A stretch of 64,000 nt of DNA, from positions 14,458,843 through 14,522,842 of the forward strand of contig NC_080671.1 of NCBI RefSeq assembly GCF_030247195.1, read 5' to 3'. Numbering within the stretch: the stretch's first letter is position 1; each line of letters starts with the position of its first letter. The stretch is from Topomyia yanbarensis (taxonomy: Eukaryota > Arthropoda > Insecta > Diptera > Culicidae). Shown here in pieces: positions 12,361-24,900 of this stretch. The notes below the pieces were generated by a model that worked only from the letters and a program-made list of their open reading frames with translations, had not been told where the DNA came from and ran no database searches. The position numbers and the translations under genes were made by a program.

Positions 12361-12444
12361 TATGAGTGTTTTAAGATGTTTCAGGAGTTTTTGATTTTCA
12401 TTCTTTGAAATTCATATTTTCAAATTAGTTTATTGTTTGCTACA

Positions 12445-13130
12445 TTGCACAGTAGACCTCTCCACATTTCGAAAAAGTTTTGAAATACACATGGGTCAGC
12501 CGAAATTTTTGTTCTAGGTGTGAATTTAAGAACTTTCGCCAAAAATGGCCTCATTTGGACATGATTTAGAGGTGTCTCCAATCAAAAATCGTGTTTTTGC
12601 TGTGTTTCCATAGTAACATCACTTACTCTCTGATTCAATAGGCCCTGCATGCCCACATATCGTCAAAGGTTGTTCCTTACACATATCTTAACATGTTTTA
12701 ACAGGTGAACATAGCTCTAATCGCAATAGAAAATTTGTTAACTGGATTTTTAAATAGAGAAGAATACCAAAACCAAGAAAAAATACTACTAATTTTCCTT
12801 GTTTTTGATATACTTTTCTATATGAAAATCCAGTTAACAAATTTTTTACTGCGATTAGAGCTATGTTCACCTGTTAAAACATGTTAAGATATGTGTAAGG
12901 AACAACCTTTGATGATATGTGGACGTGTAGGGCCTATCAAATCAGAGTATTAGTGATCTTCCTATGGAAACATAGCAAAAACACGATTTTTGATTGGAGA
13001 CACCTCTAAATCATGCCCAAATTAAGCCATTTTTGGCGAAAGTTCTTAAATTCACACCTAGAACAACAATTTGAGCTGACCCATGTATATTTCAAAACGT
13101 TTTCAAAATGTGGAGAGGTCTATTGCACAG
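12445..13130. mobile_element. hAT-type foldback element with 8 bp TSD
   Basis: Positions 12453-13122 (670 bp) form a nearly complete palindrome: arms of about 320 bp and a short loop near 12787. The left end is TAGACCTCTCC and the right end GGAGAGGTCTA. TTGCACAG occurs immediately outside both ends (12445-12452 and 13123-13130), giving an 8 bp target duplication and a hAT-like TAG terminus. The mirrored small open frames at 12688-12887 are by-products of the palindrome. No transposase is present. Confidence 0.85.
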
Positions 13131-13890
13131 TGGTTCCAAAATACACAAAAATACGATTTACTGGTCTAGGAAGTCATTTTTGTGGTCAAGTGTCCTCAGC
13201 AAAGTTTTATTACAGTTCATAGTGCATTTAAATCGGTTAGAAACTTAAAACTGTTATTAGGGGTGTATTCCCCTGTTTTAACTTTTTCCATTAAACAGTG
13301 AAATCCTTTTTTTTCATTGTGCAACCAGAATTATGTTTAACAGTTAATTTGGAGTAATTTCACTGAATATACTACTTTCCGTGAATTTCAAAATTCGCGT
13401 GACGTTGTTCTTCTTGCTAGGCATCCATTCGCTACATCGTCTAATGTAGCATGGGAGTCACTTAATTCCCATTCCCTCAGGCTACCGTTTTCGTTCATGC
13501 TGTGCTTAATTTTGTATAGCGCATAGGGTTTGACATTTTTCTAAAGAGATTTTTCTCACCCGAAAAGAGGCGAATAACCATAAGGTTGAAACCTCTATAA
13601 TTAACAATAAATGAAAAAAAAAAACTTTAACAATTAGAGAAATTCAATGAAGATCCGTTCGAAAATCTTCAAAATTATGACCTCTTAGATTCCGATGAAA
13701 CTTTACACGTTTCACCGGCATGGAAGACTAAACATTTTCCGCAGTCTATGAGATTATTTTGACACAAGAGCAATTTTTCAAAATGGCGTGAGTTTTTCTA
13801 TAAGTAGCATTTACGAAAAAAAATGTTGTTCAATTATCGTATTTCATAAAACAAAACTATCTGAGAACAAGTTGCAGGAACTTTTATACG

Positions 13891-14156
<266 letters not shown>

Positions 14157-14714
14157 GCTGAAAAAAAATTGTTTCATTTTTCACAAAAATTTATGTAAAA
14201 AATTTAAATTGCAAAGAAACCATTTTTATATTTTATCAACGAAAACCTAAAAAGAAAAGAAACATTTCAAATGTGATTGCAGGATAGAGAAGTTATTGGT
14301 GAAAAAGTTTTTCTAGTGATAACTTTATGCATGTTTTAAATTTCATACAAATTGACATACAAAACTGTAATTTTATTACAGAATGTGATTCTAAGTATCA
14401 GTTGCAATCAAAATGAATTGAACAAAATTTTTCCTAAATGCATTTAACAAAATTCTTCTTAAATGAGATATTTGGAATTTTGCTCCAACAAAAACAATTT
14501 TTTCGTGTAATAATGTCCTTCTTACAAGTTATTTGCATTTCTTTAGCTTAAAATGTCAACAATAAAATGTTTATTGGTTTAAAGCCGTAAAAGAAACTTT
14601 TTCGGTGTATTTGGATCATCTGCTTTAAATAAAAAGTTTTCCTAAAAACAACTTTTGATATATTTGCTGCCAAAAACCTAATTTTCCTTTTGAATATAAT
14701 TCTAAAAGTCTTTT

Positions 14715-15195
14715 CAAATCAAAATGCTTACAACAAAAAAATTCTAAAATATAGCAGTTCTCAAGATATATTAAAGTTTGTTTTAACAGCACAATTATTT
14801 TGTTTTATTACGAACTTTTCATAAGTAATTCGGGTTGCTCTATTACCAACAATAGATTTTTGAATAGGCCCATAAAATTTCCCATAACTTTACCTTTGAC
14901 GTTAAGACGATATTGTAACTATATAGTTTATTCGGATCCTATGGTTGAGTAATATTTTGATTCTTTCCATGTAGCTTTTAAAAGTGTTACAATATTGCCT
15001 TGATGTCAGAGGTAAAGTTACAGTAAATTTTATAGACATTTTGAAAAACCTATTGCTGTTGATGAAGAAACGCGAATAACTTATAAAAAGGCCGTAATAA
15101 AACAAAATAATTTTGTTGTCAAAACAAAATTTAAAATATCTCGTGAACTGCCAAATTTCAGAAAATGTTTGTTAGGAATAATTTAGTTTGAAATA
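14715..15195. repeat. Inner palindrome of the foldback
   Basis: The left arm (about 14715-14940) and right arm (about 14950-15195) are reverse complements, sharing 'aattattttgttttatta', 'gcagttc(t/a)c(a/g)agatat' and 'aatattttgattctttcc', with the centre near 14945. It belongs to the same AT-rich foldback family as its surroundings. Confidence 0.7.
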
Positions 15196-15209
15196 GCGTT
15201 TATAATTAT

Positions 15210-15211
15210 AT

Positions 15212-15302
<91 letters not shown>

Positions 15303-15306
15303 TTTT

Positions 15307-15345
<39 letters not shown>
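15210..15345. repeat. (TTTA)n tract, expanded retrotransposon tail
   Basis: About 34 TTTA units. On the minus strand this is (TAAA)n and lies directly downstream of the minus-strand Jockey-like ORF2 end (15389), after 'gtattaaataaataaa'. I infer that it is the tandem 3' tail of that element, grown into a microsatellite. Confidence 0.85.
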
Positions 15346-15346
<1 letters not shown>

Positions 15347-15388
15347 TACATCTGACAACACAGTCTTAATAAATAAACGAAAATCTAA

Positions 15389-16109
15389 TTATAATAACGA
15401 AGATCGCGATATTTTCTGCGCGAATTTGTGCGACGGTTCTCCAAAGGCGAACAGATCTTCAACTGTGGCGAAATTTCGCATACATGCTGATATCGGTTCG
15501 TTCAATCCAAACACCGTGCGATGTAACCTTGGTTGAAGCAAGCCAGTGGAGGGTAGAGGTCGTTGCGAAGCGCGGAAGTTAATAAGCGAAAGAATCTTTG
15601 GAGAGTCGATTTCGGCGTTGATCACCTTCGCCACAAACACTGCTTGTTGATTTTTTTCTGGGTACGGTGGTAGATCCAAAGGACTCCGCCAGGGAAGGTC
15701 TCGTAGAGCGAGCCGAACAAATCTTTTCTGCACACGTCCAATTCGTAGATTCCAAACAAGCTGATGAGGACTCCAAATAAGACTGGCATTTTCCAGTAGT
15801 GGGCGAACCAACAAACAGTATAACGCCTACAAGCAGTGCGGATCCTTAAAGTCCCGGCCGATTTTGGAAATTCACCCAAGTTGTCGAGTAGCTTCCGAGA
15901 TTAAAGCTGAGCGGTGCAGATTGAAGGTTAGTTTGGCATCCAATTAGCATCCAAATAGACACTAAGTTTTCAGGAACATCCATCGAAGCAGCTTCAGCTT
16001 CTAAGTTGGAGGCGTTATTCTTAGCAAAGACAGAGGCGAAAAAAATTGCAAACAGCTCGCACGAATCCACAGCAGACGTTGATTCAATCTCGTCGAGACG
16101 AACGTTCAT
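15389..16109 (-). pseudogene. Jockey-like ORF2 fragments (RT linker and thumb)
   Basis: Two frames of the same decayed non-LTR retrotransposon. The upstream part (16109-15846) contains SCELFAIFFASVFAKN and DVPENLVSI, the linker between endonuclease and RT in Jockey-clade ORF2 proteins. The downstream part (15814-15389) contains LVRPLLENASLIWSPHQL, VQKRFVRLALRDLPWRSP and DLPPYPEK, which belong to the RT thumb/C-terminal region. The catalytic palm is absent, so an internal deletion removed the middle. The frame ends in a stop at 15389, followed by a (TAAA)n tail. The pieces lie inside the foldback at 14154-16505. Confidence 0.8.
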
Positions 16110-16889
16110 ATATTCAAAAAGGAAATCGTATTTTTGACTCCTAATGGTACGAATTATTAAAATATGTCAAAAGTTATTGTTAGGAAAACTTTTTTATTTA
16201 AAGCTTCTCCATGATCCAAATACAAAAGTTTCTTTTATGTCTTAAAATCGATAAACATTTGATTTTTGACATTATATGATGGAGAAACGCGAATAGCTTT
16301 TAAAAAGGACATAAATAAATGAATTAATTGTTTTTGTTGGAGCAAAATTCCAAATATCTCGACAACTATCGCATTCTGGAAGATTTTTATTAAATGCATT
16401 TTGATTTGGCATGATAGTTAGAATGATGTTCTGTCATAAAATTACAGTTTTGTATGTCAATTAGTAAGAAATTTAAAACATGCATAAAGTTATCGTTAGA
16501 AAAGCTTTTTCATTCTCTTATTTCTCGTTTCCAGCAGCTCCCTGTCCTTCCTTGTAGACCCGACCAGTGCCAGAGTGAGACTATGCGACCGCCATCGCCC
16601 TGCATAGAAGGAAGCTGAAGTGAGAGCGACTCGATGGTCCGATAACTTTCCCGCGGGTCTGAAGAATTTCATCCGCCAACCCGGTACTCGACGACCTACT
16701 GACAAGGCACTGTGTCGCTGATCTTCCGTTTGCCCGAAAGTTACAAGTTCTGCTGTTCTCTCCATGTCATCATATACGCCTTCTTTCCCTTGTCCTTGAT
16801 ACGAGTGCTGCTACACCGACGATCGAAATAAGCCCCCCTTTGAATATCTTAACCAAGCATAAGTCTCCTTCAAAAAATTAAATTTGTAT

Positions 16890-17260
16890 TCTGTATTCTT
16901 AGTTTTAAGATAGCTGTTAATTTTATTCTTCATTAAAACTATTGTCCCCCATCTTGTAAATAAAATTGTATCCCTAATTTTAAGATATCTGTATAATTTC
17001 TCATAAACATTTGTTCCCGTTTTTAATTACCAAACTATTCTCCTAGTTTTAAGATAACTGTAAAATATTTCGTAAAAAACTACTTCTCCCCTTTCGAAAA
17101 TCAAACTGGATTCCGTGTTTTAAAATTTTTCACAAAAAAAATCTTTTGTCCTCACTCTTGTATATAGAACTGTATTTCTAGTCTTAAGATGGCTGTAGAA
17201 TTCTTCCTCTCAATATAAAAAAATATCAGAACATTGTAACCTCCTAGTTTTAAGTATTTA
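16890..17260 (+). repeat. Degenerate tandem repeat, about 70 bp units
   Basis: Five copies of a core TAGTTTTAAGATAGCTGTAAA (or variants) lie at about 16903, 16976, 17046, 17178 and 17241, separated by A/T-rich spacers with C-rich blocks (CTCCCC, TCCCCC). The pattern resembles the repeated 3' untranslated region of some mosquito non-LTR elements; that link is inference. Confidence 0.6.
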
Positions 17261-17699
17261 AAATGTAAAAACCGATTTAATCCACCTAGCAGTGAGATGA
17301 GACATTTCTTACACATTTCACTATTGGATTAGTTTGCAGAACTCACGAGAAGTAGGCACCCAATTAGAGGTGGGATGAAAACAGTTTCTAGTCTTGCACG
17401 AATAAAATCTCGAATAAACTGAATAAATCATGAAGATGAATGAATCAACAAAACGACCGAAATAAAAAAGTAAAGCAAAAAATGAAACAATAGGTTTTTA
17501 AATTCATAAAATGAGTACAAAAAGTAATGGAAATCATTATAATTTTGATCCAAATACACGAATCAAATTAGATTAGGTTATTACATAAAAATTAAGATTA
17601 TATTTAGAAATAGTTATAAGATTAATAGAATAAATTGAATGAAATAAAACGAATGACTGAACATGAAATGCATAAAATTAAAGATATGAATAAAAGGAA

Positions 17700-18240
17700 T
17701 CGGATAAATCAGATAAATCAAATGAATCAAATGAATTAAATCAACCAAATAAATCAAATGAATCAAATGAATCAAATGAATCAAATGAATTAAACGAATC
17801 AAATAAATCAAATAAATCAAATGAATCAAATGAATCAAATGAATCAAATGAATCAAATGAATCAAATGATTCAAATGATTCAAATGAATCAAATGAATCA
17901 AATGAATCAAATGAATCAAATGAATCAAATGCATCAAATGAATCAAATGAATCAAATGAATCAAATGAATCAAATGAATCAAATGAATCAAATGAATCAA
18001 ATGAATCAAATGAATCAAATGAATCAAATGAATCAAATGAATCAAATGAATCAAATGAATCAAATGAATCAAATGAATCAAATGAATCAAATGAATCAAA
18101 TGAATCAAATGAATCAAATAAATCAAATGAATCGTATGAATCAAATGAATCAAATGAATCACATGAATCAAATGAATTAGATGAATTAAATGAATCAAAT
18201 TGATTTAATTCATCCAGTGAATACAATGAATCAAATTAAT
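17700..18240 (+). repeat. 9 bp minisatellite (ATGAATCAA)n
   Basis: About 50 units of ATGAATCAA, most homogeneous at 17817-18170, with single-base variants (GATTCAA, GCATCAA, CGTATGAAT). It decays on both sides into looser ATGAATAAA-type sequence from about 17400 to 18720, as expected for an old array with recent expansion at its core. The unit is a multiple of three, so several frames stay open (MNQ, FDS or HLI repeats). I see no evidence that they are translated. Confidence 0.95.
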
Positions 18241-19370
18241 GAAATGGATCAAATGAATAAAAAGAATGGATGAACAAAACGAATAAAGTAAAAAATCAAT
18301 GAAATGCATAAATAAAACAAACGAATCAAATAAACAAAATGAGCTGAAGTGATAAAATGAATAAAAAGAAGAAAATGAGCAGAATTAAATGCATTGATTA
18401 AAATGAAAAATTGAACAACAGTAAAAGGTTATAAATTAATATAAAGAAATAAATTGAATCAAATAAATTATTTGGATGAAATGATTAAAACTGAAAAAGT
18501 AATCAGATTATTAAAATGAAGAAACTGAACAAAATGAATAAACTGGAAAAAATTAATAAAATACATACAATGAAAACAATGAATGATATGAGTAAAATGC
18601 ACAAAAAGAATAAACTGATCAGAGTGAATCCAAAGAATGAAACGAATAAAATAAGTAAAATGAACTCAGATGAACAAAACGAATAAAAAGATGCGGAATG
18701 AAATAATTAATTAAAATTAAATGGTCATATATTTGAAGCCAAACACATTTTTGAATAAAGAAAATGAATAAACCGGATTGTACGAATTTGAAAACCATTG
18801 CATCAGAAAGTTTTGAAATGTTTTTGAAAATCCCATCTTCTGAGAAAAGGCTAATAAATATGCAATGGACTTTCTACGGCTTCCATCGTTTTTTGGTTTT
18901 ATTCTTTTTGTTTTCATGCTTCTTTACTTGACGAATTCGAAGTTTACTTTTTGGCCACATATTCCCGAATAAAAGATTTATGTACAGAATAGAATTTATT
19001 GGTCCAGTATTTTAACGCGCTATTGAATATAGTAAAATGAGACAAGGTCACATGTGCTTTCAAGCCCCTTGAACAGAGAACGACAGGGAGAATGCGATTC
19101 GTGAATGAGACAGGTAGATATTTCAAAGTTTTTATTTGCATTGAAGTAAATAGTGTGAAATGTCTAGGCTATGTCGATTGCATAAAAGCGTGTTTGTATT
19201 GTTTCGTTCGGAATTCTCGTGCAGGAAATATGGATAAATAAGTCCTATACAGACCAATATTGTGAAAAAGAAATGGTTCAAACTACTCAGTATATCCCCC
19301 ATCGAGAGTGGGTACTTTGGGGACTTCTTTTCCTGGATCTAATTTGTGGATATTTTTGGTCTTTGATCCG

Positions 19371-19797
19371 TTATTTTTCATGAAAGTTCGTACCAATACA
19401 ACGAATGTGCAGCTGATACAACTCATGGTTCATTCGCCTGCGCAACGTTCCGTCTTCCATCTGCACGCCACCATAGATGGTACGCAACACCTTTCGTTCG
19501 AAAACTCCAAGGCGTTGGTCCTCCACGAGCATAGTCCAGGTCTCGTGGCCGTAGAGGACCACCGATCTAATCAGCGTCTTGAAGATAATCAACTTCGTGC
19601 GGTGGCGAATTTTGTTCGACCAGAGTGTCTTCTGGAGTCCAACGTAGGCACGATTTCCCGCTAAGATCCGTCTCTGAATTTCTCTGCTGTTATCATTGTC
19701 GTCGGTTACCAGTGAGCCCAAATACATGGATTCGTCGACCATCTCGATTTCGTCACCGTCAATCCGAACTCGGGTGGGAGGTTCACATTGTCGTCTC
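19371..19797 (-). pseudogene. RTE-like retrotransposon RT C-terminal fragment
   Basis: The frame reads RVRIDGDEIEMVDESMYLGS and then LVTDDNDNSREIQRRI, LIRSVVLYGHETWTM and VFERKVLRTIYGGVQ, ending in RRRMNHELYQL. This pattern is typical of the region after the catalytic palm in the mosquito non-LTR elements often annotated as endonuclease-reverse transcriptase; I assign it tentatively to the RTE group. The endonuclease and the catalytic domain are missing, so it is 5' truncated. It belongs to the same broad family as the element at 61340-63270, which retains YLGILVT at the equivalent place. Confidence 0.8.
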
Positions 19798-20109
19798 TAG
19801 AACCTCTTCCTCTCATGTATTTTGTCTTCGAAACGTTGATTTTTCTTTTGAAAATTTCCATCATCAATCTTTCATATTACCCAATTAAGCCAAATATTTT
19901 TCTGATATAGCCATGAATTTCCTTAATTTTAGTGTAGAAACAGGCTTTGAATACAATTGAATTAAAGTTGAGTTGATGTAACAGCAGACAAAAAATAGTT
20001 TTGTTTTCTCAAACCTTCGCAATTACAATTAACAAATATTTCAGATTGACAGAAGATCTTATCACACAACTTAGAAATGCATACAGAAATAGCTAGATAG
20101 ATGCGATAG

Positions 20110-20126
20110 AAGAGAGACAGAGAGAC

Positions 20127-20182
<56 letters not shown>
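20110..20182. repeat. (GA)n microsatellite
   Basis: An AGAG tract about 70 bp long, with two early AGAC interruptions and a G-run (GGTGGGGGGG) shortly after it. Confidence 0.95.
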
Positions 20183-20185
<3 letters not shown>

Positions 20186-20989
20186 GATAGAGATGGGTGG
20201 GGGGGCGTGTGAGGAATGGCATAGGTATATTATTATGATTATGATAGGTATATTATATTGATTCTTACATTCTTATCATAAATAATGTAAGTAGTAATTT
20301 TTGCTCCATAACCAGTATAACCTAAATCTTGCAAAAGAGCTAAATTTTCGCTAGATTTTTGGGCTTCAAACATACAGTTGCTTTCGGTGACGCCACAAGT
20401 ATAATTATATTAGAAATCTTTTATCTCACTACTAGGTGAATTACTTGTTGATCTGTGTATTGATATATCATCCAACATTTACCTCATGATTGAACGCAAT
20501 GCCTAATCCAAGGAATAAATACTAGAACTCACTGTTTCTTTATCAACGCATTATTTTGTCTTTGAAGTGAACTTATATATTGATTTTTGAGAAATAGTTC
20601 ATTTATTATAAAGGTAATTTACAAAATGTTCTCAACATCGGAATCCTTGAATCACGTAGATGTGTTTTCATACCCCGATATTCAAAATCGGTTTAGTTTC
20701 GCCCCTAAAACACCAGTAAAGCAATACTCTGTATGAAACAATCTCATTTTTAATTAGTGGAAATTGGTAAGCGAGGACTAAAAATACAAAATGTCTAATA
20801 TCTCCGCCGCTCGTGCACGGATTTAGACACTCTATAGCTTGTTAGAAAGGTATTTTTACAAGCTTTCTATTTATGTGCAGTTTGTGGGACAATATTGTGC
20901 TGTTTGAAAGTTATTTGCAAGAAACTTGCTGTGTTTTGACAAAATCGCCCATATCTCAGAAAGTAAACAACATATCGACAATCGAAAAT

Positions 20990-21245
20990 AATAGTGTCAA
21001 ATGGCAATGTTAGGCCTTTCATTTGAAACTTATTTCATTAAGATCGGTTCAGCCATTGCTGAGATAATTACATGACATTTTGTACATACATACATACACA
21101 CATACATACACACATACACACACACACACATACAGACATTGTCTCAATTTGTCGAGCTGAGTCGATTGGTATATGAGACTCGGCCCTCCGGGCCTCGGAA
21201 AAAGTTGTCAAAGTTTGAGCGAATCCTATACATTTCTTTTGTAAG
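20990..21245 (+). repeat. CTCGGCC repeat family with CATA/CA microsatellite
   Basis: Ordered blocks are: 'cctttcatttgaaact', 'atcggttcagccattgctga', a (CATA/CACA)n microsatellite at 21084-21134, 'gagctgagtcgattggtata', and 'ctcggccctccgggcc'. The same blocks occur in the same order at 33080-33290, so the microsatellite is an integral part of the element. Confidence 0.8.
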
Positions 21246-21329
21246 AAATGTAAAAACAAAAGAATTTGGCACCGCCAAGCTAACGCATTTGTGCCTATCA
21301 AATAAACGAACTGAATAAAAAAAAGCTTT

Positions 21330-21495
21330 TTTATAGATAAGTTCTCCATGATGCAATCGTATTAAAATGTTTCTTTTCAATTTAGGTTTTCGTTGATATA
21401 AAAAAATTAAAAGAATAGGTTTTTTTTCGCGATTTAAATTTTTCACATAAAGTTTTGTTTTTGCGCAAAATGACAATTTTTTCTCAGTGTATATT
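21330..21495. mobile_element. Terminal fragment of ACAC(Y)GAGAAAAAA foldback family
   Basis: This is the reverse complement of the left end of the foldback at 14154. Shared blocks are 'aaatgtttcttttc', 'taggttttcgttgat' and 'aaatttttcacataaa', and the end reads TTTTTTCTCAGTGTAT. Confidence 0.65.
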
Positions 21496-21608
21496 TTTGA
21501 AATTTTGTTATAAAAAAATTTAAGTAATGCCCGCAAAAACGTCTACGCCCTTTTGAAAAATTGCTCTTGTATCAAAACATTGCAATTGTCAGAGAAAATA
21601 ATGGAGAT

Positions 21609-21962
21609 TCAAAAACTAAACACAAGTGCAAAGTTTTGTTCGAATCGACGATGGTCATTTTTGCGGTCAACATCTATATACGTTGGGATACTGTATAAAA
21701 TGTCATTACATTCGACGACGTGTTTCAAGTTGTCCTGTGAAGCAAATGATTCTGCTTGACTAATGTTATTGAACATAATTAGTACCGCAAGACGTAAATG
21801 GTGGAATTGCATCCGATTAACTTCTGCTACGTTGAGCTTCATGTTCACTTTCAACAATTGCTCCACTTCACGAATCGATAGTCTAGCCGGACACTTCGAG
21901 TAGTCAACAGCAGCACAGTTTGCTAGCAACGGCGTATAAACTTGTTTAGCATTGTCACTCAT
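21609..21962 (-). pseudogene. Non-LTR retrotransposon ORF1 N-terminal fragment
   Basis: This 117-codon frame starts MSDNAKQVYTPLLANCAAVD and contains KLNVAEVNRMQFHHLRLAVL, MFNNISQAESFASQDNLKH and DILYSIPTYIDVD. The pattern matches, from memory, the N-terminus of an ORF1 protein found in mosquito non-LTR elements, where it precedes a zinc-knuckle region. It stops after about 115 residues and the knuckles are absent. A genuine ATG and no internal stops suggest a relatively young fragment. A domesticated gene cannot be excluded without homologues. Confidence 0.55.
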
Positions 21963-21999
21963 TGTTTGTTCACGTTACACACACTAGGTAGAAGGAATC

Positions 22000-24900
22000 A
22001 ATTTTTGCTTTTGCAAAAAGAGCAAGCGGCGCGTAAATTTGATTACTTGCCCTGCTATAGCAGTGGAGCGATTTCTAGCTTCTGAACTGAGCGAGATAAG
22101 AAACCGGACTGAGTACAATTCTGTAACGTAATGTTCTAGCTCATTAACCTATGTTCTATTTTGTGCTATCCCTTCTTCCCCGAAAAGTGTTACGTAATTT
22201 ATGAATGGTCTCTAATTGGAAGCAGCTAAGATATCAGCACTGAATCGATGGAATACTTAAAGCCATACAAATCGGCATATATTCGATGGAAGAAAACGCC
22301 CAATATTTGCACAACCTGGCACGGAAGAGGTGTTAGATGTAACTCTCTGCTCTGACAGTACTGCGCATGAGTTGGCAAACTAGCTCGTCCGAACGAGTTC
22401 AAACCGTCGCTATCTGATCATGAATCGTTCATCTTTCAACATTTTAACACCTCCATAGATATCCTTACATATCGTAATCCTAGATCTACGAACTGGGCTC
22501 TCTGTGAAGGGTGACTTGGATCATGGATAATAGAAAACACTCATAGTAGCAGCATATAAGAGGCTTGTTCGCTTAGAGCTATGCGTGCTTTTAGAGGAAC
22601 GCTTTGGTGAAATGCCAAAATTACTGCCTTGACATCTTTTCAGGTGGTTCTAACTCTAGGGATTTTCCTCGTATAGTTATGACAACCGATGGATCAAATG
22701 AGCGCTTGAAAGTTTCGCTCTGGGCGAAATATGAAAATATGGTTGCATCCGAACATGTCAACGGTTGACGTAGCTTGCACACTTGTTTTTAAGCAAAGGC
22801 TTTTCTGTGGAGTGTGCGGCGAAAGTTGTTGAAGAATTTGTTGCTTTTTTCAAGCACAATTGCAGTTTGATTTTTTGTGTTTCGAATACGCCTCGTCAGT
22901 AATTAACTAGCACCAACTGGGCCTTTTGCCCCTAATGCGCAAATTAGTTTTTCATTTTTCCCTTTTGGGAATTAATATGTCACGTTTCAGTATTATTCGC
23001 ATGATCTTTGTGAGTCTGAATACATAACCTTGTATCATTTGATATGTAAGTGCCAGGAAGTAGTTCAAGTGCGTATAAGGATATATTATTGTGTGGTAAA
23101 GAGCTATAGGCTTTATCAGTAGGATTCATTATTCCACCGGGAGTGAAGAATCAGCAAATGCCAAATGGATAGTTCGGTTGAAAGAATAACTACACTTTTT
23201 TATCCCCAAAAGTACTCTACAAAAGGGTTTTCTCGATCTAGACGAATTCTATTAAGATCGTGGAAGTTAAGATTTATATCGAAAGTTAATCAAACAGTGT
23301 AGTAAAATTTTGAAAGAATTGATTTTCGAGAGGATATTTCTGCAACTCTACCATAGAACAGTGATCGAATCGGTGACCTCGTTCGATGAATTAGCCATCC
23401 AAGGACAGTTTATTAGTCCAATACTGGACTGAGAGTCTGTTTAAAGAAAGGGGACACTTGGGGTTTGCGGTGTCTCTGGAAGTAATTGACATTCCTTGTT
23501 GGAATTCAACTTTTCATGTCCGGGAGCAAATTTATTTGGCTTTAGCGCATCACTTTCGTTGGCGTTTGTCGCTCTGCGCGGCCGTTGACATTGAGACATT
23601 TGCTAGCTAGAACTGGTTTCTTTTCTAGACCACATTCAAAGAAGCTCGATACAAACAACAAAAAGTAATAAAAAGCAAAGAATTATGAGACATCAAATTA
23701 CGTCCTTAAAAATATCATCATTAAATATCACCACATAAAGTGCACTTCTGGCTCAATTCCGTTCCAAGCATATACACCAGAGGTTTTCAACCCAGAATCA
23801 ATCCCCCAGCGGTGAATTTAGCGATGCTAGTGTTAAACAAAAATTATAGGTAACTAAGTAGTTTCAGTAGGAAATGTTTAATAGGTTTCTATTGTAACTC
23901 AGAATGAATGTTTGAAAGATATCAAATCATGTTTGTTTAATAATTACATTTATTTGACTTTTCCCTGGGAAAGGACATTCTGGAAGGGGTATGTGGGATG
24001 AAACAGGTTGAACACCACTGATATATACAATTTTCCCGGAAAAGATCTAGCTCGTCTCGTTAAGAATTTTATGATTAGATTTAGGATGCTGAATATGCTT
24101 CCTCGTGAACAGAACAAAGGCTACATGTTTTATCGCCGTTTCTAATGCAAGGATGAACAATTGACCCATCGCCCGTTGATAGTAGTCCACACAAAAAGGA
24201 AAGAAAAAAAGTTTTGTTATATCGTTACGCTGGGGAAAACGGTTGACTGGACATGGTAAATGAAATTTTTGGCACCAGGTGAGGAGGCTTACACTGACGG
24301 TAATTTCCTTTTTGTGAACCAGGGTAATTTTTGCTTGCTGCGCTGCTGGACGTACGAACATCACCGCAAGGACTAATTCCGGTAGATTTGCAGGAGACGG
24401 AAACAAAGCTAGGCTAAATAGCTCCTGTTCATTGCACAAACAGCGGGTCGGTGGGATAATCCTACGTTTCAAGGGATCGAAATTGTCACGATCATTAGAG
24501 GCGAAAGGAAGAATGAGCGAAAGAAAGTGAATGGGTGAGCCTTGTTGGCGTGACTAACAGGACAGGAAACATGGTCAGCTGGAGTCTGGGGGATTGAATT
24601 GCTTTGCAACCGCTCTGTTTGCTCTGGCCCTGAACGGCTGTCTTGTCAGGCTGTCAGTGGTCAGTGGACGTAGGAAGGGTTTTACCCCGATAGCCACCAA
24701 TGGTTAACCGTAATGCTTAATGGTGATAAACTGAGCGTTGAGTACCGGCCGAACCAAGCGTACGCAAAGTGGAAGTAAGAGCTGCGGCAGTTTCTTTTTA
24801 TGTATTCATATTTTATGCGTTTAATCATTAGTTTTGTATCTTTTTATCCCTCCCATCTAAGACTAGCTCATTACCCTCTTATGGGGCTCTGTGAGATACT

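Noticed and set aside
12688..12887. Two overlapping 60-codon frames on opposite strands with near-identical products
   Set aside because: They mirror each other because they lie in the centre of a palindrome.
17614..18226. Open frames of repeated MNQ, FDS or HLI up to 194 codons
   Set aside because: The 9 bp minisatellite unit is a multiple of three, so frames stay open on both strands; the array decays into non-coding flanks.
24047..24472. 141-codon minus-strand open frame
   Set aside because: No recognisable motif, no flanking splice or promoter signal, and composition like the surrounding non-coding DNA.
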